Source: Streptomyces sp. HUAS ZL42
GTDB lineage: Bacteria; Actinomycetota; Actinomycetes; Streptomycetales; Streptomycetaceae
Direction: 5' to 3'
DNA: 64,000 bases
Assembly (NCBI RefSeq): GCF_040782645.1
Contig: NZ_CP160403.1
Coordinates: 2,542,001-2,606,000, forward strand
This document shows positions 50,488 to 58,035 of the stretch, piece by piece; position 1 is the first letter of the stretch, and the number at the start of each line of letters is the position of its first letter. Below the pieces are notes generated by a model, which was not told the origin of the DNA, made no database searches, and saw only the letters and a list, made by a program, of their open reading frames with translations. The position numbers and the translations under genes were made by a program.

Positions 50488-50619
50488 ATGAACTCCACCG
50501 ACTACTACGCGACGTTCGCGAAGGAGGGCGGCCGTGTCGGCTGGGGGTCCCCCCGGACGAAGTCTGGGGGAGGCGCCCTCGGCAGCGGGCAGGGCGGAGT
50601 GCCGCGATGTGTGCGCTGA
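50488..50619 (+). CDS. Possible 43-residue protein after cysN, interrupted by a palindromic element
   Basis: ATG 50488 directly follows cysN and reads MNSTDYYATFAKEGGRVGWG before running into the GGGGGTCCCCCC element (50543-50572) and stopping at 50619. The first 20 residues look natural, and the rest is set by the insertion, so this may be the stump of a longer small gene. A 29-residue reading from ATG 50607 (MCALTYAHCLRALAPHRR) also fits before ssuA. Neither is secure. Confidence 0.35.
   Translation: MNSTDYYATFAKEGGRVGWGSPRTKSGGGALGSGQGGVPRCVR
50543..50572. repeat. GGGGGTCCCCCC palindromic element after cysN
   Basis: GGGGGTCCCCCCGGACGAAG with the end TCTGGGGGAG, a shortened member of the family at 15938-15976 and 39331-39372. 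It sits between cysN and the sulfonate-binding protein gene. Confidence 0.75.
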
Positions 50620-50736
50620 CGTACGCGCACTGCCTGCGCGCCCTCGCCCCCCACCGCCGTAGACGAAGACCTGCCGACCTCCCGGCCACGACCTGAAAAG
50701 ACCGTGACCGCCGGGCCAACGAGAGGAAAGCCTCCC

Positions 50737-51843
50737 GTGCCTGCCACTCCCGTCCTGCGCCGCACCTTCGCGGTCGTCGCCGCGCTCCCTGTGCTGACGC
50801 TCGCCGCCTGCGGCTACGGCTCAAAGGCCGACGACGGCTCGGCCGCCCACAAGGTCGCCGCCGGAGCCCAGAAGATCGACGGTCTCGACTCCGTCAAGAT
50901 CGGCTACTTCGGCAACCTGACCCACGGCACCGCGCTCGTCGGCGTGAACAAGGGCTATTTCCAGAAGGCGCTCGGCGCGACCGAGGCGAAGTACCAGGTC
51001 TTCAACGCCGGTCCCTCGGAGATCGAGGCGCTGAACTCCGGGTCCATCGACATCGGCTGGATCGGCCCGTCCCCGGCGATCAACGGCTACACCAAGTCCG
51101 ACGGCAAGAGCCTGCGCATCATCGGCGGTTCGGCGTCCGGCGGTGTGAAGCTCGTCGTCAACCCGAAGAAGATCAAGACCCTGGCGGACGTCAAGGGCAA
51201 GAAGATCGCCACCCCGCAGCTCGGCAACACGCAGGACGTGGCGTTCCTCAACTGGATCGCGGAGCAGGGCTGGAAGGTCGACGCGGAGAGCGGCAAGGGC
51301 GACGTGTCGGTGGTCCGCACCGACAACAAGGTCACCCCGGACGCCTACAAGTCCGGTTCCGTCGACGGCGCCTGGGTGCCGGAGCCGACCGCGTCCAAGC
51401 TGGTCGCCGAGGGCGCGAAGGTGCTGCTCGACGAGGCCTCCCTGTGGCCCGACAAGAAGTTCGTGATCACGAACATCATCGTGTCGCAGAAGTTCCTCAC
51501 GGAGCACCCGAAGGCCGTCCAGGCCGTGCTGAAGGCCTCGGCCGAGACCAACAAGTGGATCAACGCCAACCCGGACGAGGCGAAGGCCGCGGCGAACGCG
51601 CAGCTGAAGACCGACTCGGGCAAGGCCCTGCCGGCCGAGGTCCTGGACCCGGCGTGGAAGTCCATCCAGTTCACCGACGACCCGCTGGCCTCCACCCTCA
51701 ACACCGAGGCGGAGCACGCCGTCAAGGCGGGTCTGCTCGAGAACCCGAAGCTGGACGGCATCTACGACCTGACGATCCTGAACAAGGTCCTGAAGGCCGC
51801 GGGCGAAGGCACCGTCGACGACGCCGGTCTCGGCGTCGAGTAA
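50737..51843 (+). CDS. ssuA: Sulfonate/sulfate-ester ABC transporter substrate-binding lipoprotein
   Basis: 368-residue binding protein: signal with lipobox LTLAAC, then an SsuA/TauA-type fold (IGYFGNLTHGTALVGVNKG, SGSIDIGWIGPSPAINGY, ATPQLGNTQDVAFLNWI, VPEPTASKLVAEG). GTG 50737 (VPATPVLRR) follows GAGAGGAAAG; a longer ATG start at 50704 would spoil the signal peptide. It captures an organosulfur compound for use by the sulfur operon; the ligand is inferred from context. Confidence 0.88.
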   Translation: MPATPVLRRTFAVVAALPVLTLAACGYGSKADDGSAAHKVAAGAQKIDGLDSVKIGYFGNLTHGTALVGVNKGYFQKALGATEAKYQVFNAGPSEIEALNSGSIDIGWIGPSPAINGYTKSDGKSLRIIGGSASGGVKLVVNPKKIKTLADVKGKKIATPQLGNTQDVAFLNWIAEQGWKVDAESGKGDVSVVRTDNKVTPDAYKSGSVDGAWVPEPTASKLVAEGAKVLLDEASLWPDKKFVITNIIVSQKFLTEHPKAVQAVLKASAETNKWINANPDEAKAAANAQLKTDSGKALPAEVLDPAWKSIQFTDDPLASTLNTEAEHAVKAGLLENPKLDGIYDLTILNKVLKAAGEGTVDDAGLGVE

Positions 51844-51878
51844 CCCCGAATCCCGAGAGTTCCCAGGAGGTGACGACC

Positions 51879-52667
51879 ATGGCAACCGCCCTCGCCAAGG
51901 CCGCCGAAGGCGCTGCGTCGGTGGAGCACGCCGCACGTATCGAGCATGTCTCGAAGTCCTTCGCCGGGCCCGCCGGGCAGCAGCTCGTCCTCGACGACAT
52001 CACGCTGGATGTCGCGCCGGGCGAGTTCGTCACCCTCCTGGGGGCCTCGGGCTGTGGCAAGTCCACCCTGCTGAACCTGGTGGCGGGCCTCGACAGGCCC
52101 ACCACGGGCACCATCAGCACCAACGGGCGTCCGGCCCTGATGTTCCAGGAGCACGCCCTCTTCCCGTGGCTGACCGCGGGCAAGAACATCGAACTCGCCC
52201 TGAAGCTCAGGGGAGTTCCGAAGAACGAACGGCGCGGCCGCGCCGAGGAACTGCTCGAGCTGGTCCGGCTGAAGGGGTCGTACGGCAAGCGGGTGCACGA
52301 GCTGTCCGGCGGTATGCGGCAGCGTGTGGCGCTGGCCCGCGCGCTCGCCCAGGACAGCCGGCTGCTGCTGATGGACGAGCCGTTCGCCGCGCTCGACGCC
52401 ATCACCCGGGACGTGCTGCACGACGAGCTGACCCGGATCTGGGAGGAGACGGGCCTGTCGGTCCTCTTCGTCACGCACAACGTGCGCGAGGCCGTGCGGC
52501 TCGCCCAGCGCGTCGTACTGCTGTCCTCCCGGCCGGGCCGCGTGGCGCGCGAGTGGACGGTGGACATACCGCAGCCGCGCCGCATCGAGGCCGCCCCGGT
52601 GGCCGCACTCTCGCTCGAGATCACCGATGTACTGCGTGGGGAGATCCGCCGTCATGGCCAGCACTGA
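51879..52667 (+). CDS. ssuB: Sulfonate ABC transporter ATP-binding protein
   Basis: 262-residue ATPase: Walker A GASGCGKST, Q-loop LMFQEHALFPW, signature LSGGMRQRVALARAL, Walker B LLLMDEPFAALD and H-loop FVTHNVREA. ATG 51879 has CAGGAGGTGA, the strongest ribosome site in the window. It overlaps the permease start by 14 nt. Confidence 0.94.
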   Translation: MATALAKAAEGAASVEHAARIEHVSKSFAGPAGQQLVLDDITLDVAPGEFVTLLGASGCGKSTLLNLVAGLDRPTTGTISTNGRPALMFQEHALFPWLTAGKNIELALKLRGVPKNERRGRAEELLELVRLKGSYGKRVHELSGGMRQRVALARALAQDSRLLLMDEPFAALDAITRDVLHDELTRIWEETGLSVLFVTHNVREAVRLAQRVVLLSSRPGRVAREWTVDIPQPRRIEAAPVAALSLEITDVLRGEIRRHGQH

Positions 52668-53565
52668 GACCACCGGCACGACGGCGGACGCGCCCGCCAA
52701 GGACAGCGCCGGACTTGACGGCCTGGAGGCGGGCCTCGACGCGCTGGAGACCTCGACCACGGGCCGTACGCCCTTCCATGTGACCTTCCGGACCAAGATC
52801 CTGCCGCCGATCGTCGCCGTCGCCGTGGTGCTGGTCGTCTGGCAGGCGCTGATCTCGCTGAAGGTCGTCGACGACCCGACGAAGCTGCCCTCGCCCGCCG
52901 ACGTGGGGAACGAGTTCAGGGACGCCTGGCTGGAGGGCAAGTTCTTCGGCTACATCTGGACCAGCATCTCGCGCGGTCTGCTCGGCTTCCTGTTCGCGCT
53001 CGCCATCGGCACCCCGCTGGGGCTGCTGGTGGCCCGCGTGAAGTTCGTGCGCGCGGCCATCGGCCCGATCCTGTCCGGTCTGCAGTCGCTGCCGTCGGTG
53101 GCGTGGGTGCCGCCGGCCGTGATCTGGCTGGGCCTGAACAACTCGATGATGTACGCGGTGATCCTGCTCGGCGCGGTCCCGTCCATCGCCAACGGTCTGG
53201 TCTCCGGCATCGACCAGGTGCCGCCGCTGTTCCTGCGGGCGGGCCGCACGATGGGCGCGACGGGCCTGAAGGGCGCCTGGCACATCGTGATGCCGGCCGC
53301 GCTGCCGGGCTACCTGGCCGGTCTGAAGCAGGGCTGGGCCTTCTCCTGGCGCTCGCTGATGGCGGCGGAGATCATCGCCTCCTCGCCCGACCTGGGCATC
53401 GGCCTGGGCGCGCTCCTCGAGAACGGACGCAACGCCAGTTCCATGGCCATGGTGTTCGAGGCCATCATCCTGATCCTGTTCGTCGGCATCGCGATCGACC
53501 TGCTGATCTTCAGCCCGCTGGAGCGGTGGGTGCTGCGCAGCCGCGGACTGCTGGTGAAGGGCTGA
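52654..53565 (+). CDS. ssuC: Sulfonate ABC transporter permease
   Basis: 303-residue permease with about six helices and the SsuC-type coupling loop RAGRTMGATGLKGAWHIVMP. ATG 52654 (MASTETTG) is preferred to an upstream ATG at 52627. The N-terminal 45 residues are cytosolic and acidic. Confidence 0.93.
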   Translation: MASTETTGTTADAPAKDSAGLDGLEAGLDALETSTTGRTPFHVTFRTKILPPIVAVAVVLVVWQALISLKVVDDPTKLPSPADVGNEFRDAWLEGKFFGYIWTSISRGLLGFLFALAIGTPLGLLVARVKFVRAAIGPILSGLQSLPSVAWVPPAVIWLGLNNSMMYAVILLGAVPSIANGLVSGIDQVPPLFLRAGRTMGATGLKGAWHIVMPAALPGYLAGLKQGWAFSWRSLMAAEIIASSPDLGIGLGALLENGRNASSMAMVFEAIILILFVGIAIDLLIFSPLERWVLRSRGLLVKG

Positions 53566-53571
53566 CCGTTC

Positions 53572-54315
53572 ATGCACAGGAAGCCGGTTCTCCTCGTCAT
53601 CGCCCATGGCAGCCGCGATCCGCGGCACGCCGCGACCGTGCACGCCCTCGTACGGCGGGTGCGGTCGCTGCGGCCGGGGCTGCGCGTGGAGACCGGTTTC
53701 CTGGACTTCAACGTCCCGTCCGTGCACGGGATGCTGGAGTCGCTGGCGGCGGAGGGTGTGCGGGACGTCGTGGCCCTTCCGCTGCTTCTCACGCGCGCGT
53801 TCCACGCGAAGGCGGACATCCCGGCGGTCCTGCGGGACGCGCCGCCGCAGCTGCGGATCACGCAGGCGGAGGTGCTCGGCCCGTCGCCGCTGCTGCTGAG
53901 CGCGCTGGAACGGCGCCTGTACGAGGCGGGCCTGACGCCCGCGGACAAGTCCTCGACCGGGGTCGTGCTGGCCTCGGCGGGGTCCACCGACCCGGAGGCG
54001 ATCGCAGTGATCGCCGACATCGCGCGGGAGTGGTGGCACACCGGTTGGTGCGCCGTGCGACCTGCGTTCGCCTCCGCCGCGGGGTTCCCCCGCACCGAGG
54101 ACGCGGTCCGCGAACTGCGGGCCATGGGCTGCCCGAAGGTCGCGGTCGCGCCGTACGTCCTCGCCCCCGGCTTCCTCCCCGACCGCATCGCGCGGGGCGC
54201 GGCCGACGCGGACGTCCTGGCCGAGGTGCTCGGCCCGTCGCCGGAGGTGGCGCGGGTACTGCTGGAGCGGTACGACGCTGCCCGGATGCCGGTGCCGGCG
54301 GCGCTCGGCGCCTGA
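53572..54315 (+). CDS. Sirohydrochlorin chelatase (CbiX/SirB type)
   Basis: 247-residue enzyme inserting iron (or cobalt) into sirohydrochlorin. Seen: VIAHGSRDPRHAATV with the first active His, then VVALPLLLTRAFHAKADIP with the second. Last gene of the sulfur operon, 6 nt after ssuC, so it most likely makes siroheme for the sulfite reductase at the operon's start. Confidence 0.92.
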   Translation: MHRKPVLLVIAHGSRDPRHAATVHALVRRVRSLRPGLRVETGFLDFNVPSVHGMLESLAAEGVRDVVALPLLLTRAFHAKADIPAVLRDAPPQLRITQAEVLGPSPLLLSALERRLYEAGLTPADKSSTGVVLASAGSTDPEAIAVIADIAREWWHTGWCAVRPAFASAAGFPRTEDAVRELRAMGCPKVAVAPYVLAPGFLPDRIARGAADADVLAEVLGPSPEVARVLLERYDAARMPVPAALGA

Positions 54316-54318
54316 TCC

Positions 54319-54500
54319 AGGGCTTGTCCGGCGGATCAAGTCGCAGAAAAGCAGCAGTGCCTCATCAGCGCGGGTGAGCGGGGTGTGGTGCGTCCAGGGG
54401 CAAGGCGGACGAGGCTGTGACATCAGCGCTGCCGCGGCGGGCGACGCGAGGAGGGCGTGCCACGTCCCGCGTCTGCGGCGTGATCCGCAGGACAGGCCCT
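54319..54500. repeat. Terminal-inverted-repeat element, copy B (inverted)
   Basis: From AGGGCTTGTCCGGCGGATCA to GGACAGGCCCT. Its inside is the reverse complement of copies A and C (GGGCGTGCCAC, CCGCGTCTGCGG). It directly abuts the MFS remnant. Confidence 0.75.
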
Positions 54501-54858
54501 GACGGCACAGCTGCTCGCGGTGACGTGCGCGGTGTACGCGCTGTCCGCGGGCCTCTCCCCCGTGGGGGCGGTGCTCGCGCTGAGGGTCGGCGCGGTGGTG
54601 CAGGTGTTCGCCGAGGTGCTGTCCGCGGCCGGTGGCTGGACCCTCGGCTACGAACTCGCCGACGCCCGCGCCCACGGGGTGTACCAGGGCGTCTTCGGCG
54701 CCGGCACGTCCGCGGGGATGATGGCGGGCCCGGCGCTGGTCACGGTGACGGCGGTGCAGCACGGCACGTACGGCTGGGCGGCCCTCGGCGGTCTGGCCGG
54801 GCGTCCTGCCGTGCGCTGGGCGCGGCGGGACGGGGACTGGCGGGGTGAGCCCGCCTGA
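54499..54858 (+). pseudogene. C-terminal remnant of an MFS transporter
   Basis: Reads LTAQLLAVTCAVYALSAGLS, GGWTLGYELADARAHGVYQG and GTSAGMMAGPALVTVT, the last four or so helices of a major-facilitator transporter. The first two-thirds are missing because copy B begins exactly at its left edge, and the last helix is shortened (GLAGRPAVRWARR). The right edge carries a TIR end (54859-54878) that merges with copy C. Confidence 0.7.
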
Positions 54859-54874
54859 CCCCGGCGGACAGACC

Positions 54875-54988
54875 CTAGGGCCTGTCCGGCGGATCATGCC
54901 GCAGACGCGGGGCGTGGCACGCCCCGCTCACCCGCGCTGATCAGTCGCCGCTGCTTCTCTGCGACCTGATCCGCCGGACAGACCCTAG
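54875..54988. repeat. Terminal-inverted-repeat element, copy C (MITE-like, 114 bp)
   Basis: CTAGGGCCTGTCCGGCGG at the left and CCGCCGGACAGACCCTAG at the right; over the full 22-nt ends only one base differs between the arms. CTAG lies at both outer ends. It has no coding capacity, so it would be a non-autonomous element mobilised, if at all, by a transposase elsewhere. Confidence 0.8.
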
Positions 54989-55602
54989 GCGAAGGACAGG
55001 CCGCCGGTACGGGTCCGCTTCAGCTCGAAGAAGTCGGGATGACCGGCCAGAGCACGGAAACTGTCGAAGAGTCCGGCCGCCTCCGCCCCGCGCGGGATCG
55101 CTCGCAGTACCGGGCCGAACCACACCGTTCCGTCCACATGAAGGGTCGGCGTCCCCACATAGCCGCCCGAGTCCGGTTCCGCCCCTGCCTCGTGGCTGCG
55201 GCGCACGGCCTCGTCGTACGACGGGTCGTGCGCGGCGGCGGCCAGGTCGGCAGGGAGGCCGAGTTCGGCCAGCGACTCGGCGACCACCGCGTCGAAGTCC
55301 TCCGCCCTGCTCTCGTGGATGCGGGTGCCGAACGCGGTGTAGAGGTCGCGCAGCACCTTCTCGCCGTGCCGCTCGGCGGCCGCCACCGCCACGCGCACCG
55401 GGCCGATCGACTTGTCGACCAATTCCCGGTACCAGTCGGGGAGTTCGTTGCCGATGTTGTGCAGGTAAAGGCTCATCGCGTGGAAGCGGAGGTCGAGCGG
55501 GCGCTCCCGTTCGACCTCGAGGAGCCAGCGGGAGGTGATCCAGGCGAAGGGGCAGGCGGGGTCGAAGAAGAAGTCGACGCGGGTGGGCGAGGCGTTGGTC
55601 AT
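54985..55602 (-). CDS. DsbA-family protein, mycothiol-dependent nitroreductase (Rv2466c) type
   Basis: 205-residue thioredoxin-fold protein with the active site DPACPFAW (single reactive Cys) and cis-Pro region GGYVGTPTLHVDG. This matches the actinobacterial Rv2466c-like family, which uses mycothiol for nitro-group reduction or redox signalling. ATG 55602 (MTNASPTRV) is chosen; an ATG at 55653 would cross a long inverted repeat. Copy C ends just at its stop codon. Confidence 0.87.
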   Translation of the reverse strand: MTNASPTRVDFFFDPACPFAWITSRWLLEVERERPLDLRFHAMSLYLHNIGNELPDWYRELVDKSIGPVRVAVAAAERHGEKVLRDLYTAFGTRIHESRAEDFDAVVAESLAELGLPADLAAAAHDPSYDEAVRRSHEAGAEPDSGGYVGTPTLHVDGTVWFGPVLRAIPRGAEAAGLFDSFRALAGHPDFFELKRTRTGGLSFA

Positions 55603-55614
55603 GCCGTCGACGCT

Positions 55615-55654
55615 AGTGGCCGATTGGGCCAGGGTCCCGGCCCAATCGGCCACT
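55615..55654. promoter_or_regulatory. 16-bp perfect inverted repeat between DinB-like and DsbA-like genes
   Basis: AGTGGCCGATTGGGCC and GGCCCAATCGGCCACT are perfect arms with an 8-nt spacer (AGGGTCCC). It lies 13 nt upstream of the DsbA-like start and 3 nt after the DinB-like stop. It could be an operator or the terminator of the upstream gene; the short distance to the start favours a control site. Confidence 0.6.
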
Positions 55655-55657
55655 GTT

Positions 55658-56254
55658 TCAGTGGTCCACCTGGGCCCGCTGCCGGGGATCTCGCCCGCTC
55701 GCCGCCAGGGCCCGCTCGAACACGGGCGCGTCGTCCGGCACCGGCACCGGGTCGGCGAAGCCGTCGTACTGGCGGTAGAGGTCGCCGTGCGTCTCGACCA
55801 CGTCGAGGACGAGCCGGGCCGCGGCCTCGGAGACGCGGATCTCCTGGCCGGTGGCGGTGGCGACGTCCCAGCCGTGCACCGCCATCTCCTTGATGATCAT
55901 CGAGGCGAGTTCGGCGGCGGGCATGCTCGCCATCCCGAGGTCCACCTCGCCCTCCCACACCGCGGGCTCCGCCCACGCCGCGACCGCGCGGTCCAGCTGG
56001 GCGGCGTAGGCATCGGCCCAGTCCGGGTCGGCGGTGAAGTCGCGGGCGGTCAGCTCCTCGGGGAGCTGCTTGCGCAGGGCGCGGTGCTCCAGGCCGTGGG
56101 AGGTGTAGAGGACCCAGTGGTTGACCATGGTGCGGACGTCCCAGGCCGGGCAGTGGGTCGGGTCGTCGAGCTGCGCCGCCGTGATGCCGCGTGCGACGCG
56201 GGCCGCCTCGGCGGCGCATTCGATCATGTACGGGTACAGGTCGTCCTTCTTCAT
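55658..56254 (-). CDS. DinB/mycothiol-dependent maleylpyruvate isomerase-like metal-binding protein (TIGR03086 type)
   Basis: 198-residue four-helix-bundle protein with MIECAAEAARVARGITAAQL, CPAWDVRTMVNHWVLY and KEMAVHGWDVATATG, whose His residues form the metal site of the family. A role in a thiol-dependent reaction is likely but the substrate is unknown. ATG 56254 (MKKDDLYP). Transcribed toward the DsbA-like gene, with a long inverted repeat between them. Confidence 0.87.
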   Translation of the reverse strand: MKKDDLYPYMIECAAEAARVARGITAAQLDDPTHCPAWDVRTMVNHWVLYTSHGLEHRALRKQLPEELTARDFTADPDWADAYAAQLDRAVAAWAEPAVWEGEVDLGMASMPAAELASMIIKEMAVHGWDVATATGQEIRVSEAAARLVLDVVETHGDLYRQYDGFADPVPVPDDAPVFERALAASGRDPRQRAQVDH

Positions 56255-56357
56255 GCGCCTCACGCTAGGGACGACGCCCCGAGGGTTCTTGAACAAACGC
56301 GACAGCGGCGCCGGTACGCCGTGCGGGCGCCCCAGGAGGGCGATCTCGCCGTTGGGG

Positions 56358-56380
56358 TTGACCTTGCCCCTGGGGCAGGG
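56358..56380. promoter_or_regulatory. MerR-type promoter/operator
   Basis: TTGACC followed by CTTGCCCC-TGGGGCAGG, a near-perfect palindrome sitting in the spacer right behind a -35-like TTGACC. This resembles promoters of MerR-family activators. It lies 16 bp before the transglutaminase-like start, so transcript and translation starts would be close. Confidence 0.45.
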
Positions 56381-56395
56381 CCGAGGGTCCGGGGC

Positions 56396-57283
56396 ATGGA
56401 GGACTTCTACCTGAAGCAGACGCCCTACAGCGACCCGGGTGACCTCGCCACGAGCACGTTGCCGCGTGACCCGGGGGAACTCGCAGGGCTGGTAAGGGAT
56501 CTGATCATCCATCGGGGCGAGGGAGGGCGTTTCGGCTGCACCGTCCCGGTGCAACGGCTGCACGAGGACGCCGAGTCGCGGTACGTGACCGGGATCCTGC
56601 GGATCCTGCGGGAGCGTGGGAACGGCAAGCCGCTCACCGAACGGCGGGCTCCAAAGGAGCGGTTCGTGGGTACGTGCCGGGACTTCGCGTTGCTGCACTG
56701 CTCGCTGCTGCGGGCCACGGGGACGGCCGCGCGGATCCGTTGCGGATTCGCCACGTACTTCGACGAGGACTTCCACGCCGACCACTGGGTCACCGAGTAC
56801 CGTCTTCCGGACGGCCGTTGGACACTGACCGACCCGCAGGTCCACCACGAGTACGACGTGCCCTTCGATCCCATGGACGTGCCGCGCGAGCGGTTCCTCG
56901 TGGCCGCTGAGGCCTGGCGGGCCTGCCGCGCGGGACGGGCCGACCCTCGGGCGTTCGGCGTGCGCGACCTCAACGGGATCCAGGGGCTGTCGTACGTGGG
57001 CCTCTGGTTCGTCCGTGCCGGCGTCGGGCGCGACCTGGCCGCCCTGAACGGCGTGGAGCTCCTCCCCTGGGACACCTGGGGCCCGGAGATCATGAATGAC
57101 GCCTCCCTCGGCGAGGACGACCTGGCGCTCGTCGACGCGGTCGCCGCCGCCGGCTCCGAGGAGGAGCTGCGGCGGCTGTACGAAGACCCGCGGCTGACCG
57201 TGCCGCAGGTGATCACGTCGTACACCACCTACGGCGGAGTACGGAAGGTCACCCTGCGGGAGCCGTCAGCTCCACGAGCTTGA
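56396..57283 (+). CDS. Transglutaminase-like protein
   Basis: 295-residue cytosolic protein with a papain-like transglutaminase core: VGTCRDFALLHCSLLRATG (catalytic Cys), DFHADHWVTEYRLPDG (His) and WTLTDPQVHHEYD (Asp). Probably a protease- or amidase-like enzyme; the partner is unknown. ATG 56396 (MEDFYLKQT). A MerR-type operator overlaps its promoter. Its 3' end overlaps the convergent DUF1697 gene by 35 nt. Confidence 0.86.
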   Translation: MEDFYLKQTPYSDPGDLATSTLPRDPGELAGLVRDLIIHRGEGGRFGCTVPVQRLHEDAESRYVTGILRILRERGNGKPLTERRAPKERFVGTCRDFALLHCSLLRATGTAARIRCGFATYFDEDFHADHWVTEYRLPDGRWTLTDPQVHHEYDVPFDPMDVPRERFLVAAEAWRACRAGRADPRAFGVRDLNGIQGLSYVGLWFVRAGVGRDLAALNGVELLPWDTWGPEIMNDASLGEDDLALVDAVAAAGSEEELRRLYEDPRLTVPQVITSYTTYGGVRKVTLREPSAPRA

Positions 57284-57800
57284 CGACGGTGTTCCAGTTG
57301 CGGGTGGTGGCGATCAGGCCCTTGTTGATGCGGGGCTTGGACAGGTGCTCGGCGAGCTTGGAACGGCCGAGGCCGTCCGGGGCGTACAGGTAGAGGGCTC
57401 GGTCGCCGAGGCGGAACTCCTCGGGTAGGTAGGCGGCCGGGTCGATCTCCGCGAAGCGCTCCGCGCCGACCGGCGCGGAGAAGTACGTGACGTGGACCTG
57501 CTTGGCCTCCAGCTCGGCGGCCGGAAACGGACAGGCCTCGGCGACCGCCTTCAGATAGGCGTGGTCGCGCACGATCACGTCGACGGGGAAGCCGAACTGC
57601 TTCTCGATGGCCTGCGCGAGTCCGGCCGCGAGGGACTCCTCGTCGCCGTGGTCGCTGCCGAAGACCGCCTGGCCGCTCTGCAGGTGCGTGCGTACGGCGT
57701 CGTGTCCCAGGCCCGTCATGAGCGTGCGCAGCTCGGCCATCGGGACCTTTCTGCTGCCGCCCACATTGATTCCGCGCAGCAGCGCCGCATACATCGTCAT
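57249..57800 (-). CDS. DUF1697 family protein
   Basis: 183-residue protein with the family signature YAALLRGINVGGSRKVPMAE, THLQSGQAVFGSD and NKGLIATTRNWNTVVKL. The function of DUF1697 is not known. ATG 57800 (MTMYAAL) is used; ATG 57794 is equally possible. It converges on the transglutaminase-like gene and diverges from the MMPL transporter gene. Confidence 0.88.
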   Translation of the reverse strand: MTMYAALLRGINVGGSRKVPMAELRTLMTGLGHDAVRTHLQSGQAVFGSDHGDEESLAAGLAQAIEKQFGFPVDVIVRDHAYLKAVAEACPFPAAELEAKQVHVTYFSAPVGAERFAEIDPAAYLPEEFRLGDRALYLYAPDGLGRSKLAEHLSKPRINKGLIATTRNWNTVVKLVELTAPAG

Positions 57801-57880
57801 CCACCCACCATAGAGCGGCCGGCCCGGCCGCACCCCGATCATCGTCCCGCACAAAGGTCACTAGATGTAAGGGGCACACT

Positions 57881-57897
57881 CCTCCCCAGTGGGGAGG
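57881..57897. promoter_or_regulatory. Perfect inverted repeat in the DUF1697/MMPL divergent promoter
   Basis: CCTCCCC-AGT-GGGGAGG, 7-bp arms, in the 235-bp gap between two divergent genes. A likely operator for a regulator not encoded here. Confidence 0.45.
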
Positions 57898-58035
57898 CCC
57901 CGCGCTCCAAGGGGATGAGTCACGGCCGCCCCACTTCACCGAGCAGCACGACGAGATGCCTTTATCCGGCCCATACCTTCGATGCGAAAGGTGGCGGCAG
58001 GGGGCTGCCACCGCACACAAGGGGGCAAGCCCGTC

